Source: Austropuccinia psidii (taxonomy: Eukaryota > Basidiomycota > Pucciniomycetes > Pucciniales > Sphaerophragmiaceae). Taken from it: 64,000 nt of DNA. The position numbers were made by a program, and so were the translations under genes. The stretch lies in the NCBI GenBank assembly GCA_023105745.1, contig JALGQZ010000011.1, positions 26,617,975 through 26,681,974 on the forward strand, written 5' to 3'. How positions within the stretch are numbered: position 1 is the stretch's first letter; each line of letters opens with the position of its first letter. This document shows positions 35,341 to 47,390 of this stretch, in pieces. The notes under the pieces were generated by a model. That model was not told the DNA's origin and searched no databases. It was given only the letters and a program-made list of their open reading frames with translations.

Positions 35341-36110
35341 ATAGGGTACATTGGCTTGTTGGTGTACATGATGAATGCAAACAGGGAGATATGCTGAGTG
35401 GCCATCTCTGACAACAGGTTCTGGGGGAAATTGGTAGGTATATTCACAACATTGTGGTTAGGGTTTAAATAATGAGGCTCACAAATTTAAACCTAATAAG
35501 TGTACTATTTAATACCCAAATTGTATCTTCTGTTTCCCCAACAAAACCATTTTATTTCATATCATTAAAATGGAAGACTTTGCTTACTCCTTATCTCATC
35601 AGCGTTGAATAGCTCAAACGTTGCCTTGAGTAGGTTTCTCACTAGTCAACTTGATTCAATTTCTCACAGGGAAGTGATTTCATTTGAATGATATGAAATA
35701 ATTTGCAACAAATCACCTTCTTGAATTTCCCGACAAATCATCTTTTGCAAATCCATGACAAGCTCAATAGATATGGATTGAAGGTTCCAAGGCTGTTGAT
35801 GGGCAGGTTTCTTTTGGTCAGCTTGTGGTTCTGAAATGTATTTTTTCTAGAAAACTTACTAACTATTGAACTGATTTAAATTGATATTTAACTTCTTTCA
35901 AACTTTTGAAAAATCTCCAATATTGATATTAATTAACAAAGAATCAGTGATCTTGAGCTTATTTTAATTCCACCACTTTCAGAACTCCTGCCTTTTTCCT
36001 TCAATTTTGATCTTTTTATTCTACAATTTTCAATTGGGTTATCAATCAACTCGTCACCATCTATTTACTTAATAAACTACCCCCACTATTCCCAAAACCC
36101 TGGCAAATTC
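35341..36110. other. No gene seen
   Basis: Mixed-composition sequence between the minisatellite and the unrecognised gene relic. No LTR ends, no open frame of interest and no tandem repeat found. Confidence 0.45.
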
Positions 36111-36119
36111 AACTAAATT

Positions 36120-38206
36120 CCATGAACAAACAACTTCAGCCCCAGAGAGTGGAAGTGAGATCACTGATATGGTCAGTGGTCATGAATGAGGCATTGAATT
36201 AGAGAGCCTGGCACATGAAATTAATCCAGATCCACCAGTTCTTCCAGAATGTGAGCATAGATTTATCTTGAATATTTGCAGTCTCTCCAAGCCTGATACC
36301 TTTGTCATAGCCTTTATTTCAGCTCAGCCTCCAAGCTCTCAGAAACCAAATTTTAAAAGCTATGAGGAGGAAAAGACTGTTGAACCTTGTTCACTGACAT
36401 AAGATGCTGGGCAAGATGACGTAATTCTCAGTGGGGAGGTGCAAATTATATCCAAGGCACAATTTATCTCAAAAATTGCTCAAACAATCCCAAGGCTCAA
36501 AAAAATTCAAAATTATAGTAGAATTCCTGATTATGTGCATCGAAGGATTCCTGAAGCAATGAGCCTCCTCAAAATGGATTTGGACCGTAAGTCCATTACT
36601 AATTCAATACAAAAACGTCCAAATGGCTGCTTACAATATATGAGCAGGTGTGGAGGTGGGAGAATCTCTTCCTGAAGGATCTTGAGTGGTAATTGGACTT
36701 CCAGGCAAAGGATTAGCAAAAAGATCAAATATACATGCCCCCAAAAAAACCAACAAAAAACACCGTACCTTTGAAGCTGCAAAAGATTCCGGGGATCAGG
36801 ATGATGAAATGATCAATGTTGAAGTGGGCCATATTGACAATCAACCTTGGGATACTGAAATCCCCCCATACTCAATGAAAAAATCCATGATGAAACCCCT
36901 CCCTCCTCTCCTTGATGTATTCAAGCCTTTCAAGAAAGGGAGACAATTAAACATGATACAATGGGACAAGATATGACTGATATAATGCCTGATCCTGAGT
37001 CCAAAGTGTCATCCTCTGCTAATTTTCAAGGAATATTTTGATCCTGCATGGAAGAGTTTGGAGAAATTTTGAATTATCATTCCAATATTACTCAACAATC
37101 ATGGAAAAAGGGTCTTCATAATATCAATAGGATCTACAAAAATCAATGGGACAATTTACCAACAAAGGATGCTCATACATTCCCGCCCATTGGTATTAAG
37201 GTGATCAGTAACCCAGAGATGAAAATGTCAGCCTGGCTTGAGGACTTTGACATGGCAGGTGAGTTTTATCTTTGTTCATGAAATGTGATTATTGGCTGTT
37301 GACTGGTGATATAGATTGCAATGTACAAGGTTAGATTTTTTTAAGCCAACAGAAACAGAAGCATTTTTTGATAACAACATTTGAAATCTCAAATTGATGA
37401 AGGAATAAGCTAAACCTCCAGATAATCTCCCAAAATCTGAACACTCCTTCTTCAAAATGGTTCAGAGCCTTCTTTACCGCGCCAATCCAGTTAAACATTT
37501 TTGGGCAAATGTTATGTTTGAATCCATTAGTTTAGTCTCATAAAATGTGATTGCACCCAAACCATATGTGGCACCAACATCAAATTCAACTGATCCTCTT
37601 GGACTAGAATTGGGAGAAGTTGAATATATTGCCTCCTGCTTGAGTAAATAAAAGCAACATGCAACACAGCTTAGCATTGAAGGTGGTGGAGCTGACAATG
37701 AGATATCAACAAATCCGCACAAGACCCTGGAGGATCTAATGGATACAGTTATCCATTTGATGATTGCATACAACATGGTACGTGCACATACAAGGGTCAA
37801 AGTCAATGGAATCAAAGGCAAACTCACAAACTCAAAAAAAAGAGGCCATCAAAGATCTTTTGACGTGTGACAAGAATCTTGGAATAAATCTAATTGGCTA
37901 TGGTATATTAGCGGCTTTCTATGAGGAAGGGGTTTGTGGTTTGATGGTATGCTCAGATGACTGGAGAACAAGCTCAGTTAAAGGGGCTTTATCACTCATT
38001 GACATTTCCGAAAAATGCTCAGAGGGTAAAAATCTAGTTGAGCTGATGTGGCTACGTACTAATAAGTATATAGGTAGTTTACTGAAGAAAAGTTTCTTCT
38101 AATCAGAGTCTTTTAACCCCACTGTACCTCTTAGATTTGCATTTGCACAATTCTTGGTATTAGACCTTGGTGATGCCTGGGTGGTGAAGCGCGGTCTTGG
38201 ATCAAG
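36120..38206 (+). pseudogene. Unrecognised multi-part gene relic, split by element C
   Basis: A series of plus-strand frames broken by stops reads as a coherent but decayed coding region. The parts are: an acidic N-terminal part (36120-36420); 36439-36675 (QFISKIAQTIPRLKKIQNYS ... LQYMSRCGGGRISS); a Lys-rich part (36686-36976); 37048-37281 (EILNYHSNITQQSW ... MSAWLEDFD); and 37840-38102 (NLGINLIGYGILAAFYEEG, DDWRTSSVKGALSLIDISEK, LWLRTNKYIG-type end). I do not recognise any domain. The middle part recurs at 5420-6003. Element C is inserted at 38212, just past the last readable part. It could be a dispersed rust gene family or the internal part of an unclassified mobile element. Confidence 0.5.
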
Positions 38207-38212
38207 TGATGA

Positions 38213-39621
38213 TGTCAGCTGGAGTCTATGTTGAAGCAGTAATTAGGCTATTTACAGTTAGAACTGAGACTGTGGCATGTGGAAATAATTTTAAAATAAG
38301 AGTTTTCATATGATATAATAGCTTATAATATAATAACAGGGTTCTAATATTGAAAAATACTGGTGGTGAGCGCTATTGAGAACCCTGGGTGCAGTCTTAC
38401 CAGTTGGATTACTATAATAAGAACTACAATAATTAGAATTATAATTATACCCTGATTATTACCCAAGAGTAGCTTTTTTTGACAGTTTACCACGTAAGAT
38501 ATTCAAGTGCAGGATGAGGAAACAATTCTGGCTGTTAAAAGCCTCCTTTTTATCCTGAAATGGGGTGGAAAGGGTGCTAGACCTTTCCATGTAGAGGAAG
38601 TGAAGATTTTTTCACTCTCTAGTACTGGCTTCTGGTTTTCAAACAACCTGTATAGCCTGTATTGGGCTCAGATGTGGTTTTGAAACCACATCTGGGCAGT
38701 TTTCACCAATACAGGGTGAAAACTTTCATCTGGGGACCTCACAGCCTGATTCTGATGTGTATGACACGTAGAATGCTGTACAGAAACTATATGGGACCCC
38801 AGTATTGACTGACATATGAGGTATTGAAGTAAAAACAAGCTTCTTTGTCTATTTGACAGCTCATATTCATGGTTATGGGATATTATCCCATGGCAAGGAT
38901 GTATATGACAGCAGGTGGGAATCTGACCTTAAAACAGCCATAACTTTGTCAATTCTTGAGATATCAACCTCAAAATTGATTTGGTGTGTAGCCCTGGATG
39001 TGCTCTACACAATGGTACTTCATTTGATATGGGTATCATTAAATATGGCAAAGTTATCCCATGTACAAGAGTTTTGTACATTTGCGTGGTATTGGCAAAA
39101 AGCTGTATTGAGCTTATTTGCCCCATAACTTTTTTTCTAGTTTTGCTATGGAGAAATGGATGGCACCATCAGATAGCCCTGATTGTTCTATTTCCAAAAA
39201 GACCCCACTTCAAGTATCTCACACTAAAACTGTAGAAGTTAGATGAGAGGTGAATGTTTTGTTCACCCTTATTCGGCCTGCAACTGACCATAACTCCAGT
39301 AATATTGGTGCTAGCTCAGTTTGGGTGGTACCATTGGATAGCCCTGGCTTAAAGCTTCATTTTGAGTACCATTTGATTGGGTTAAGCTTCTCCTTCTAGA
39401 TTTTAGATGAGAGGTGCAAATTAAGGTTTATGCTCAGCAATAACTTTGAGCAGGAATAACTTTGTTATTCTTTGTCCTATGGTGATGGGACTTATATTTT
39501 CAGAAAAAGGTGAGTTTTCTCTTCCGTTTGATTTCTTCTGAGCTGATTTGGCTCAGCTCCATGTTTTGGTGGTATCTTGGCTGTCATGCTTGTGCTCTGG
39601 TTTTTGAGTCACAGGCTGACA
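38213..39621 (-). repeat. Element C 3' LTR
   Basis: 1409 bp, TGTCAGCTGGAGTC...ACAGGCTGACA on the plus strand. The adjacent bases 39622-39637 are the complement of a polypurine tract (minus strand TTTTAGAGGGATGGTA). It contains the 91-codon open frame 38853-39128 that recurs in other family C LTRs. Confidence 0.93.
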
Positions 39622-39645
39622 TACCATCCCTCTAAAAAAGGCTCA

Positions 39646-41349
39646 TCATTGATGAGACTTTTCAGTCCTCCTAGGGGCCCTGAATCTCCTTAGATGAAGT
39701 ATTCCATCTGGGATGGCATCTTCTGCCAACCATTTGTCTTTATCAGCTGTTTGGTGCTTGAATCTGACTAAGTATTGTCTTTGATCCTTTCCATTAAGTC
39801 TGATCTGCCTGCCCCAGATGATCTTACTCACAGGTCCTGGGGAGTCCTCCACTTCCACTATATCAGGCGCTGTGGGGTTCTTCTTCCTGGAGGGGAATTT
39901 ATCCTCCTCTGTTTGGAAGTATGGTTTGACCAAACTTACTGGGAAGACTGGGTGCTTCCTGGAAAATTCCTCTGTAAGTTTGACTTCACCTGCATTCTGT
40001 CCTATGAACCTAATGATAGTGAAAGGCCCTACAAATGAGTCTCTCATCTTCTTGGGTCCTTTAAGATTATTAAAGTTCAGTGTAGACACTAGAACCTGGT
40101 CCCCTTCCTTAAAGTCAGGTTCCATGTGTGTCTTGTCCCACCTCTGTTTATTATATTCTTTTGCCTCAGCTATGCATTTGGCAGCTGTTTCACAAGCCCT
40201 CTTCCACATATCATGGAATTCTTTGGCTGTGGGGTGGTTGGTCAGAAGATTCTTCTTTAAGTGATCCACAGGCAACAGGGGATTCCACCCTTTCTCTACC
40301 ACTGCAGGTGTTTTTCCTATGGTAGAGTGCTGACTTGTATTGTAAGCCAGTTGGACAGCTGGTAGAAGGGTAACCCAGTCATGGATGTATCCTTCATGGT
40401 CCTTGTATTCCATGCCATAGGCACAGAACCTTCTAAGGATGTCTTCCATAGTCTGGATCATCCTCTCAGCTAGGCTATCTGTTTGGGGATGGTAAGCTGT
40501 GGAAAAGGAAAGCTTGGTGCCAAGCATGTCATACAAGTTGGTCCAAAATTCAGATGTGAATTGTGGTTCCCTATCACTAATGATGATCTTAGGGACTCCA
40601 CAGGTAGATATGATGTTATTCCAAAATAACAGGGCAGTATCCATGGCTGTGTCCTCTTTGTGGCATGGTAGACACCTCATGCTCTTGCTGAACCTATCAA
40701 CTATGATCAAGCAGGAATTGTAGTTTTCTTGGCCTCCTGGGAAATGTCCTGTAACCCAGTCCATATTGATGGTTTCCCATGGGTGTTTGGGTTCTTCTAT
40801 ATGTTGAAGTAACCCATACTTCTTCCCATGTTTCCTTTTTGCCTTTTGGCATCTTTCACAAGTGTTGATGTATTCTCCCAACTCTTGTTCCCACTTGGGC
40901 CACCAAGCTGTGCTTGCTACCCTCTCCTTGGTCCTGTCTTCACTCATGTGTCCCATATAGGGGCAGTCATGGCATTCCTGCAGGAGCAAGGAGATGTGGT
41001 CTCTGTCTACTACTGTGAGTTCACTTGTGTGTTTTTCTCTATGGTAGAGCAGGCCATCTATAAGGAAGAACTTGTTATCCTTATAGGCCCTCAACCAGGG
41101 TTCTTCCAGCTGGGATTCCAGTTCTGGACTCCTGTACTTTTATTGAAGGAGTTTTAGTAGTATGCCACACTGTTTGTGTATGGCATAAGACTTCAGTACT
41201 GCACTAAAAAATTCATTATGCAGTTCAGAGGAACTTATTCCCAATATGGGAGTTTCTGTCCCCTCTGAATCAGTGTTTCCACTGTCAAGGGTACCACTTT
41301 CTGGTGCCCATTCAGAAAATATGAAGTTATTCCTCCTATCTACTTCCAT
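39646..41349 (-). pseudogene. pol: Element C integrase with chromodomain-like C-terminus
   Basis: The 482-codon frame 41094-39646 is intact. It shows the zinc-binding HHCC ([16 protein letters not shown] ... CERCQKAK), the catalytic core Asp (NMDWVTG), the second Asp with a changed follow-up (ISDREPQF for ISDRDPKF), the Glu (LAERMIQ), a GPF segment ([13 protein letters not shown]) and a chromodomain-like tail ([20 protein letters not shown] ... LRRFRA). The region just upstream (41349-41140) is the linker between RNase H and integrase in a shifted frame. The catalytic triad is preserved, so this is the best kept part of element C. In life it inserts element cDNA into chromosomes. Confidence 0.92.
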
Positions 41350-41493
41350 GAAATGGATTGGGATTTTGGCTGCAAATTCAGGGTCATAAGCTGGATTGCT
41401 CTTGACATTATCCAGTGGCCATCTGCTAAGGCCATTTGCATTTTAATGGCTTTTACCTTCTTTGTATATGATGGTCATGTTCCCTCTATACTC

Positions 41494-42807
41494 CTAGATG
41501 GCTATTTCCCATCTCAGAATGTGTCTATTTGTAGTCTTCATGTTCAGTAAAGACTTCAAGGCTGTGCAGTCTGTGTAGACTTCAAAGACTGCACCCTCCA
41601 GATAATAATGGAGTTTTTCTAGAGTCCAGACTCGACATAGACACTCAGTCTGGGTGGCTCCATACCTGGCTTCTGAATCTTTCAGCTGCCTTGAGATGTA
41701 GCAAATTACTCCTTCTCTTGGTTCACCATCCACAATTTGGCTTTGGTGAAGGGCTGCTCCTAGGCCTTGACTACATGCTGCATCTATGTATAACTTGTAT
41801 GGTAGTTCAAAGTCAGGTAATATGAGCACAGGTGCATTTGTGAGTTCATATTTGATCCTCTCATATGCATCCCTTCTTTTCTTGGGTATTTCAAAAACTA
41901 CATCTTTTGAACATAACTTGTATAAACTACTAGTTATGTGGGCAAAATTCTTGATGTGGTTTCTATAGTAGCTAGAAAGCCCAAGGAGAGATTGCATCTC
42001 TTTGATGCTCTTTAGTACTGGCTTTTGCAATACTGCTGCTACTTTATTCTGTTCAATTGCCAGACTAAGACCTGAGACTTAATGTCCTAGGGCCAGTAAC
42101 GTTTGTTGGCCAAAATTGCACTTTTTAAGTGAAATTTTCAGATTTATGGGTGTGCATTTACTTAGCACTCTGTCTATGTATTGCACATGGTCTTCCCATG
42201 TCTCTGAGTATATAATGATATCATCAATATATACCACCATCCAGCCTTCCAGTATTTCTTCTTGAAATATTGTGTCCCTCATCCTTTGGAAATGGGCTGG
42301 TGCATTTTTGATGCCAAATGGAATCCTGGTATACTCATATATGCCCATATGGAATATTATTCTGAGTAATCTCATGGAGTTTGGTTTAACTCCATTTTGG
42401 TGGAAGCCTTTCATACAATCAATTTTGGTTATGTATTTGGCTTTTGCCAGTTTATCCAATGCATGAGGTATCCTGCATATAGGGTACCTGTCTGCTTTTG
42501 TGTAGTTATTCAGAGCTCTGAAATCTCCACACAGTCTAAACTTGCCATCATACCAGGTGATTAGGACAGGGGTGGTGATTTTCACTATTTCATTATGTCC
42601 AATATTCCTGATGAAATCCATGTCCAGGAGTTCATTGATATGTTTCTCAATTTCTTTCCTGGTTTCCAGGCTTTCTGGATAAGGAGGTCTCCTAAGCATG
42701 TGCGGATAAGGTCTTTCCACATGCAGATATAGTTCTATATCATGGCCTTTGATCTTGCCTAATGGCTTTTCACCAATGGCAAATGCTGGTCTGTTCTTCC
42801 TCAGCAT
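41494..42807 (-). pseudogene. pol: Element C reverse transcriptase and RNase H
   Basis: RT runs in 42807-42079: the entry motif RPYPHMLRRPPYP, then [30 protein letters not shown] and the catalytic VYIDDIIIY (near 42215-42241). A stop after LLALGH separates it from the thumb/connection and RNase H in 42030-41494 (LGLSSYYRNHIKNF, YIDAACSQGLGAALHQ, YTDCTALKSLL). After a further stop (near 41514) the conserved RNase H end appears near 41430 as NANGLSRW. There the usual Asp is Asn and another stop precedes it. Both RT and RNase H are therefore interrupted. Confidence 0.92.
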
Positions 42808-42921
42808 CTTCAGTAAACTTAGTTTCTGTTTACTGGTGAGGGTATTGCTAAACTGTCCCTCTCTGAATTCCTTCAGAAGGTCTTCTAGTGGGTCCTGAGA
42901 AGATATCTGGTATATATCAAG

Positions 42922-44432
42922 TCAAAATTTCTTTTCTTGGTTAGTACCAATGGTGATGTGCCTATTCTTACTGTTGTAAATTTCTATGCCATACATCCTC
43001 TGGTAATCTATTCCCAGTAAAGACCCTTGGATGTGGGAATCATCAAGCACTACAAACTCTGGGTTGAGTCTGATATTACCCTTCCTGTGGGGTATAATTA
43101 TTTCTTTGATAATTGTCCCAATAGAAGTCATCTTCCCTGAGGCAGTTTTAAAGTTCTTTGCCTTAGTGGGCAAGAGCTGTTTTCCCAGTTTGGGAAGTGG
43201 TTATCCAGGTAGTTTCTGGCCACTATGGAGCAGTGTGCTCCACTATCAATCATCAGTGGATGCTGAGATTTGTCAATGTAAACAGTCATGTTTGTGGCTG
43301 TCCCATGTATATATATCATTCCTTTGGTTGGTGTAACCAGGAATGTTTGTGCATCTTGTGTGTGTTTGCACAAGTTTTTGTTAGCAGTGTCCTGTGGCAG
43401 GCCTGCTTCCAACTGTATGTCCTGAATTTCTAGTGGGGTTTCCTCTTGGTATGCCACTAGAAATTCCTCTCTTGGGTCTTGATAATCATCAGATGGTTCT
43501 CTGATGGCATCACCCAGGGAGTCTGATTCAGAATCCTCTGTTGGAGATTCTTCCTCTGGGACTTTCTGAATGGCATAGACTTTTTTCTTTGCCTTTGGAA
43601 AGTTGTTGGAATAGTGGTCTGTTGAACCACAATTGTAACAATAATTCCTCTTCTTTGCCACTTCTGCCACTCTTTCTTTGGGTTTGTCTTTAAACTCTAC
43701 CCTGAAAGGTTGTTTCTGTTTGAAACTACTGCTCTTATATGGGGTGAATTTCCCTATATTAGTCCTTTTCCTTATATCTTGTAAGGTGTTGGCAATGTCA
43801 TCTAGAGTGCAATTTGGGTTGCATCTGCATTCTACTGCATGCTCTAGTTCTCCTGGCAGTTGTGTCAGAAGCTTGTGATTCCTCATTTGGATTTTCATCT
43901 GAGGATCAGTGGCTTTAAGTCTTTTAGACTGTCTAAGACACCACTCATATGGATCTTTGTCCACTGAGTATTTGTCATTTTCAAATGACATTGTCTTCTG
44001 CCATATCCAAGATCCATTACTGTACTTTTGGAGGATTTGACTCTTCCACCATGGCCAGTTTCTTCTGCCATGGATTTCTTTCATTTCTGTGTACCATATA
44101 CTAGCATGACCTTTCAATGCAGTATTCAATCTAGCAGTAATCCAGTAGTCTGGTATGCTTGGTAAATCAATGGAGAGTCCATGAATATAATCTATGAGCT
44201 CCATATGATCATATTCTCCTGATCCAGAGAATTTGGGCCAGCTTGAGGCCTCAGGAAGCTGTTTCAAGGCTTCCTTCTCTGAATAAGACATTCCATCTCC
44301 ATCCTGGTATTGTGATGGAGATCTTGCCTTATTCATCAACATGGCATCTGGTTTGATGTCATCTGGTTGATATGGATTCTCCATAACTTGGCCTTGTGGT
44401 TGGGGATTCAACTTATGGTAGGAATTAAACAA
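42922..44432 (-). pseudogene. gag-pro: Element C Gag C-terminal part, zinc knuckle and protease
   Basis: The 434-codon frame 44432-43128 holds the capsid region (LPEASSWPKFSGSGEYDHMELIDY, then WPWWKSQILQKYS). It also holds a CCHC knuckle whose last Cys is Phe (CYNCGSTDHYSNNF), an acidic linker and the aspartic protease site IDSGAHCSIV. A frameshift near 43150-43165 moves the second half of the protease into 43173-42922 (KAKNFKTASGKMTSIGT ... LLGIDYQRMYGIEIYNS). Compared with element A, the protease keeps the standard DSG triad. The capsid similarity to element A (FSG.GEYDHME, WWK.QI) shows that the two families share a Gag ancestor. Confidence 0.92.
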
Positions 44433-44596
44433 TTTGTTTAAGTCTTGGTCCAGACAATCCCTGTCCCTTTTGCTGTGGTGTTATTCTTCAAAGACTAGAT
44501 TCAGTCTTTTGTTGGTTTCTTCAGAGGCTTTGCTCAGTTGAGCATATCCTTATTGAAGATTCTTAACTATCTGTTCCAAGGAGGCTTGTGTTTATT

Positions 44597-44968
44597 TCAT
44601 CCTCTCTTGGCCAGCTTCAAGTTCTGCAAACTGCTTTGCAGATTCTTCAGCATATTTGGACATTTGTAACCACAGTGTATCACCGTTGATGTTACTCTCA
44701 GATGTGACAATGTTGTGTTCAGTCTGAGTGGGGGAAATGTTTCTATTACTAGGACTACTGATTCTAGAGTGTTTACAACTACTTCTGATTCTTGTGCACT
44801 TCTTTTACCAAATCCAACAGCTTCTGAATCATAGGGTCTGACTCTTTCCTCCTGTGGTTGAAGGGGGTTTTGTTCTTGCCCTTGTTTCCTTGTCTTCTGC
44901 TGGAAACTTCCTGGAATTGTGAAGAATGGTGACTCTTGGCCACTGATCTGCTGGTTTCTGAATGGTGT
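44597..44968 (-). pseudogene. Element C polyprotein N-terminal part downstream of the insertion
   Basis: Continues the polyprotein frame after the foreign insertion, beginning PFRNQQISGQESPFF (frame of 45070-44597) and passing into a Gln/Lys-rich stretch. It then drifts out of frame after VVVNT. The expected continuation (S.RN.SPTQ, then a Gln/Lys-rich coil) is readable in another frame, so there is a small indel near 44760. The second, overlapping frame is also open here (SVAKSHHSSQFQEVSSRRQG ... IQKLLDLVKEVHKNQK, up to 44779). Confidence 0.75.
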
Positions 44969-46855
44969 TGTGGTATTCCACACCTTTTTACCAGTTTCAA
45001 GAAATTGTTTGAAAATTAACAGTTGGCAAATCAACATCAAAAATGAATAATTCAGGAAATCACCACTCAAAGGACATGATTAAAGATCACACACACTCAG
45101 GAATAACCTCAATAGTAGGGAGGAATGGAAGATTTAGCATTCAGAATTGAAATAATGAATATATTTCTACAATTAAATAAATAATAGGGGAATCTAATCT
45201 TATGTAATTATACAAGAAAACCTACATATAAGCCTTAAAGAATCAACAATAGGCTTAATACATACAGAAACTCAAAATTACATAGGAAAAGTAACATTGT
45301 AACATTATATCCACTCTAAATCCATCAAGAAGATTATATTACTAAGAATTACAGTAACCAAATACAGTGCATGTGACACAAGGATCATATGACAGTATCC
45401 AATTCAACTCAATACATGAAGATCCACTAAAAACTTAAAAAATTACACAACAATACAGGAGCCCAAATAAGACTTATGCAGTCCACATGCATAAGATCTG
45501 TACAGTACACAGCCTCAGGGTCATCAAATACAACTCAATTCAATTTCAACTAGCTGCATGCAAGGGGAATACACTAAAACTGTAAACCACACAGCAATTA
45601 CAGTAATCAAGAATTAAAACTCAAGAAGATATCCCCACATTACACAGCATAATCACCTGGAACTAGATAAATCTTACAAACAAATTATACAGGGGCTTAT
45701 TCACATGACACCACCTTCATCCTTAACTCACCAGCATTAATTCCTCAAGGCTATGAAAGCTGACTAAAGCAGTGCAAAAGAGAAGTCAACTGATATTTTT
45801 ATCAAAATCCCCACCAAACAAAAACATCTCAAACTTAGTTTTGGCCAAACAAATGGTGAAAATATCTCAGTCATATGATACCATTCTTAATTTTACACAC
45901 TAGCATTAATCTCTCAAGGCTGTGCAAGATTACTAATACAGTGTAACATTGAAGTCATCTGACTTTTGTTACAAAAAATCTACACCAGCAAAATTATCTC
46001 GAGGGCAAGAATAAATCTTTACATGGAGAGCCCATGGGTACTTCTCACAACATAAAAGGAGGCCTCTCTATCTCATTTTTCTCCTCTTTCCTCATGCAAA
46101 TAATTATATACCAAGAAGGAGAATAATTATTCATCCCTTACTAGTAGGTTAATCTAGAAATTATTATTATTATTATTATTACATTACATTAAAAGTGATT
46201 TATATATAGCTGTAGTTAACAGTAGGTCTGCCTATATTATAAATTCATCTATTAGTGAAATACTCATATTCAACAAAATATTTCTATTATACTCTTCTCA
46301 CTAGAAGAAAATCTATATCACTATTATTATTATCACAAAATATATTTTACATATTATCAAAATTATTTACCAACAACAACTATTTAAACTATCAAACAAT
46401 ATTATTATCTTATCACTATTACTAAATTTTCTCATATTGAGCTATTATCCATTAAACAAAATACCTTCAACAAAGAAAACAACTTAAAATCACCACTCAG
46501 TATTATTATATCTCTTATTTATTTTACTCAATTAGTACTTTATTATCCTAAAATCACCTACAAATTTATCTTTTAAAATTATTTTATCTAAATTAGTATT
46601 ATTATTTTATCATTAGGCTGATTATTGAATAGGTCTTATAGAGACTGCTAAAAAGTCTTCTCTAGTGGTGAAGCCACAATCTTAAATATTGATTTGTGAG
46701 CTCTGTAGGGAGATTGCTTAGTATATTCAGAGGGGCAGCTAAAACACCATTAGCACCCTTGGTTACAGGATTATTTCAGCAATTCAAAACTGTTTACCTG
46801 TGATTTCCCCCTCAAGGACTGCCTTATCCAATCCCACACCAAAGGGAGTTCCACA
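44969..46855 (+). mobile_element. 1887-bp TGTGG...CCACA insertion in element C, probable solo LTR of another family
   Basis: Removing this segment and one copy of the flanking tetramer GTGT (44965-44968 and 46856-46859) rejoins the element C polyprotein in frame across ...SGFT and PFRNQQ. The insert's ends are TGTGGTATTCCACACC and ...GGGAGTTCCACA: TG...CA termini with a short inverted repeat. This is the look of an LTR, perhaps Ty1/Copia-like, with the plus strand as likely orientation (CATAAAAGG at about 46050 followed by a pyrimidine-rich stretch). Inside are an (ATT)n run at about 46148-46180 and a diverged direct repeat of about 170 bp (around 45700-45830 and 45875-46000). No coding sequence is visible. 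A 4-bp rather than 5-bp duplication is slightly unusual for LTR elements. Confidence 0.72.
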
Positions 46856-47390
46856 GTGTGAATCCACTTGAGAGCTGATTTGGCCTGCTCCTTGTGAGCC
46901 TGAAGGAATCTGAGTAGGCCCTGTCTGGGTTAACTGTTCTTCTATAGCTTGGATAGTGGCTTGATTCTCCCTTATCCTCTGTGCCCTTGCCTCCAGGAGT
47001 CTGAACTGCCTGGTAGGATTCCAACCTTTGGTGATTACCATCAGGTCCTTGAAGTCTATCTCTCTGAGACAGATCTTCTGGCAACTTGCTCCAAGTTCTG
47101 CCCAGTGACTTGCCAGGTTGAACCTCTTGTTGTCCATGCTCCATTGGAATACGTCCTTGAGGAGTTGGTGGAGCTGAAGAACTTGATCCATGTCTTTCCA
47201 GTCCTTTGGTTTGAGGGCTCCATTGAATTGGAGTGTGAATGGCAGGGTTGATATTATCTCCCTCATTGTTTTGCCATCCACTACTGTGTCCAAGGTGTCC
47301 TCTTTCAGGTCTTCTGGTTCTGGACAAACCTTCTCTGTCCTCTGGCTGGTTCCTTTGGAAGCCAAGTTCTCTGAGGTGTACAGGTGACAT
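46856..47390 (-). pseudogene. Element C polyprotein N-terminus (frame starting MSPVHL)
   Basis: ATG at 47390 (MSPVHLRELGFQRNQPEDRE) opens a frame rich in Arg, Gln, Gly and Ser that runs to the insertion point at 46856 (...TQLSSGFT-like end). It is low in hydrophobic residues and looks disordered. It overlaps a second open frame over the whole length. The start codon lies inside the candidate 68-nt intron 47371-47438, so it can be used only from an unspliced transcript. The frame is continued at 44968 once the foreign insertion is discounted. Confidence 0.7.

Noticed and set aside
34814..35344. 176-codon open frame that looks like a Pro/Cys-rich protein
   Set aside because: Product of the C-rich minisatellite. 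All three plus-strand frames are open for long stretches because the repeat lacks stop codons.
36531..36782. 83-codon minus-strand frame
   Set aside because: Antisense to the plus-strand gene relic and without any motif.
46148..46180. ATT trinucleotide run, and AT runs at 33520, 48206, 50511 and 63665
   Set aside because: Ordinary microsatellites in AT-rich DNA; noted only as landmarks.
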